Of a stretch of DNA of 6,332 nt, positions 6,034 through 6,332 are shown piece by piece; the stretch's first letter is position 1, and the number at the start of each line of letters is the position of its first letter. The translations under genes and the position numbers were made by a program. Origin of the DNA: CAYUCJ01 sp049282265. GTDB taxonomy: Bacteria; Desulfobacterota; DSM-4660; Desulfatiglandales; Desulfatiglandaceae. The stretch covers positions 1 through 6,332 of the forward strand of contig JBAPTR010000262.1 in NCBI GenBank assembly GCA_049282265.1, read 5' to 3'. Below the pieces are notes generated by a model. It searched no databases, was not told the origin of the DNA, and was given only the letters and a program-made list of their open reading frames with translations.

Positions 6034-6193
6034 ACAACAGAATTATCAGGATCCGCCTTTTCCCGTCCCTGATTATCGTTTTGATCAGAAGAACAAGATA
6101 TTCAAACAGGCTCTCTGGGGTGAAGCAGTACAACCCGCGGATCAAGGATTCTACTGGGACGCGGTGTATCAGGAGAAGGCGCAAGAATACTGA
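6034..6193 (+). pseudogene. 3' end of an interrupted gene of unknown function
   Basis: From the IS boundary one frame stays open to TGA 6191-6193. It reads QQNYQDPPFPVPDYRFDQ, then KNKIFKQALWGEAVQPADQG and FYWDAVYQEKAQEY. Rich in aromatic, charged and Pro residues, it looks like the C-terminus of a real protein, not chance sequence. It has no start of its own. I do not recognise a family. With the IS and one CTAG removed it continues the frame at 4938-5023 without a stop, about 82 codons in total, so the IS probably landed inside this coding fragment. The region upstream is already degraded, so the gene was probably incomplete before or soon after the insertion. Confidence 0.45.
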
Positions 6194-6283
6194 TCATGGC
6201 GTCCGGATCTTCTCAGGATAGCACTGTTTACGTAAAAAGCCAGAATGTCCCGTGCTTTGCTCAGGGATGAATGGTCATAGGGG

Positions 6284-6320
6284 TTTGGGGACGCCCTCCC
6301 AAAGCTTAGGATGGTTTTTT
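6284..6320 (+). terminator. Weak possible terminator near the window end
   Basis: TTTGGG (6284-6289) and CCCAAA (6298-6303) can form a 6-bp stem, followed after 11 bases by TTTTTT (6315-6320). The gap between stem and T-run is too long for a good intrinsic terminator, so this is a low-confidence call. The rest of 6194-6332 shows no gene that I can support. Confidence 0.2.
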
Positions 6321-6332
6321 CTTTGACATTAG

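Noticed and set aside
6196..6270. A 24-codon frame starting ATG 6196 after the interrupted gene
   Set aside because: It is too short, has no ribosome binding site and no protein-like features.
1..6332. CRISPR array, tRNA/rRNA genes, phage or defence system, riboswitch
   Set aside because: I looked for regularly spaced repeats, tRNA-like arms and known gene families on both strands and saw none.

Overview
The window is bacterial DNA with two halves. Bases 1 to about 4362 are tightly packed and coding on the + strand. Bases about 4363 to 6332 are a graveyard of gene fragments with an inactivated insertion sequence in it. The mix of a TRAP-type transporter, an opine dehydrogenase-like oxidoreductase, a decayed hybrid histidine kinase and an IS1182-type transposase, with moderate GC and GTG/TTG starts, would fit a free-living Gram-negative bacterium. 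Desulfobacterota/deltaproteobacteria is my guess from style alone, not a demonstrated placement.

Layout. 31-1122 encodes an NAD(P)-dependent opine dehydrogenase family protein with a good Shine-Dalgarno. A 196-nt gap follows, holding a 17-nt perfect dyad (1224-1240). 1319-2347, 2508-3023 and 3046-4362 are the three parts of a TRAP transporter: periplasmic solute receptor (DctP), small membrane subunit (DctQ, GTG start) and large membrane subunit (DctM, TTG start). A strong hairpin (2463-2492) lies directly before the DctQ ribosome binding site. The receptor probably captures an organic acid or opine-like carboxylate, DctQM import it with an ion gradient, and the dehydrogenase may act on the imported compound or on a related amino acid/2-oxo acid pair. 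That functional link is inferred from adjacency only.

The 3' part. No intact gene is visible from 4363 onward. At 4580-4944 pieces of a histidine kinase ATPase domain and the beginning of a fused receiver domain can be read in three successive frames, so this is a frameshifted, truncated remnant. At 5024-6029 lies a roughly 1.0-kb IS1182-family element with recognisable ends (GAGCYTGTCGG), flanked on both sides by CTAG. Its transposase has lost a large central block including the first catalytic Asp region, and it carries a further frameshift. Removing the element together with one CTAG joins the two flanks into one open frame (4938-5023 plus 6034-6193), which suggests that the IS interrupted a coding fragment of unknown identity. 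The last 140 bases hold only a weak hairpin.

I found no CRISPR array, tRNA, rRNA, phage gene or defence gene. I do not see a clearly new biological system. The most useful points are the dehydrogenase/TRAP pairing, the two regulatory-looking structures in the TRAP locus, and the layered decay of the 3' region.
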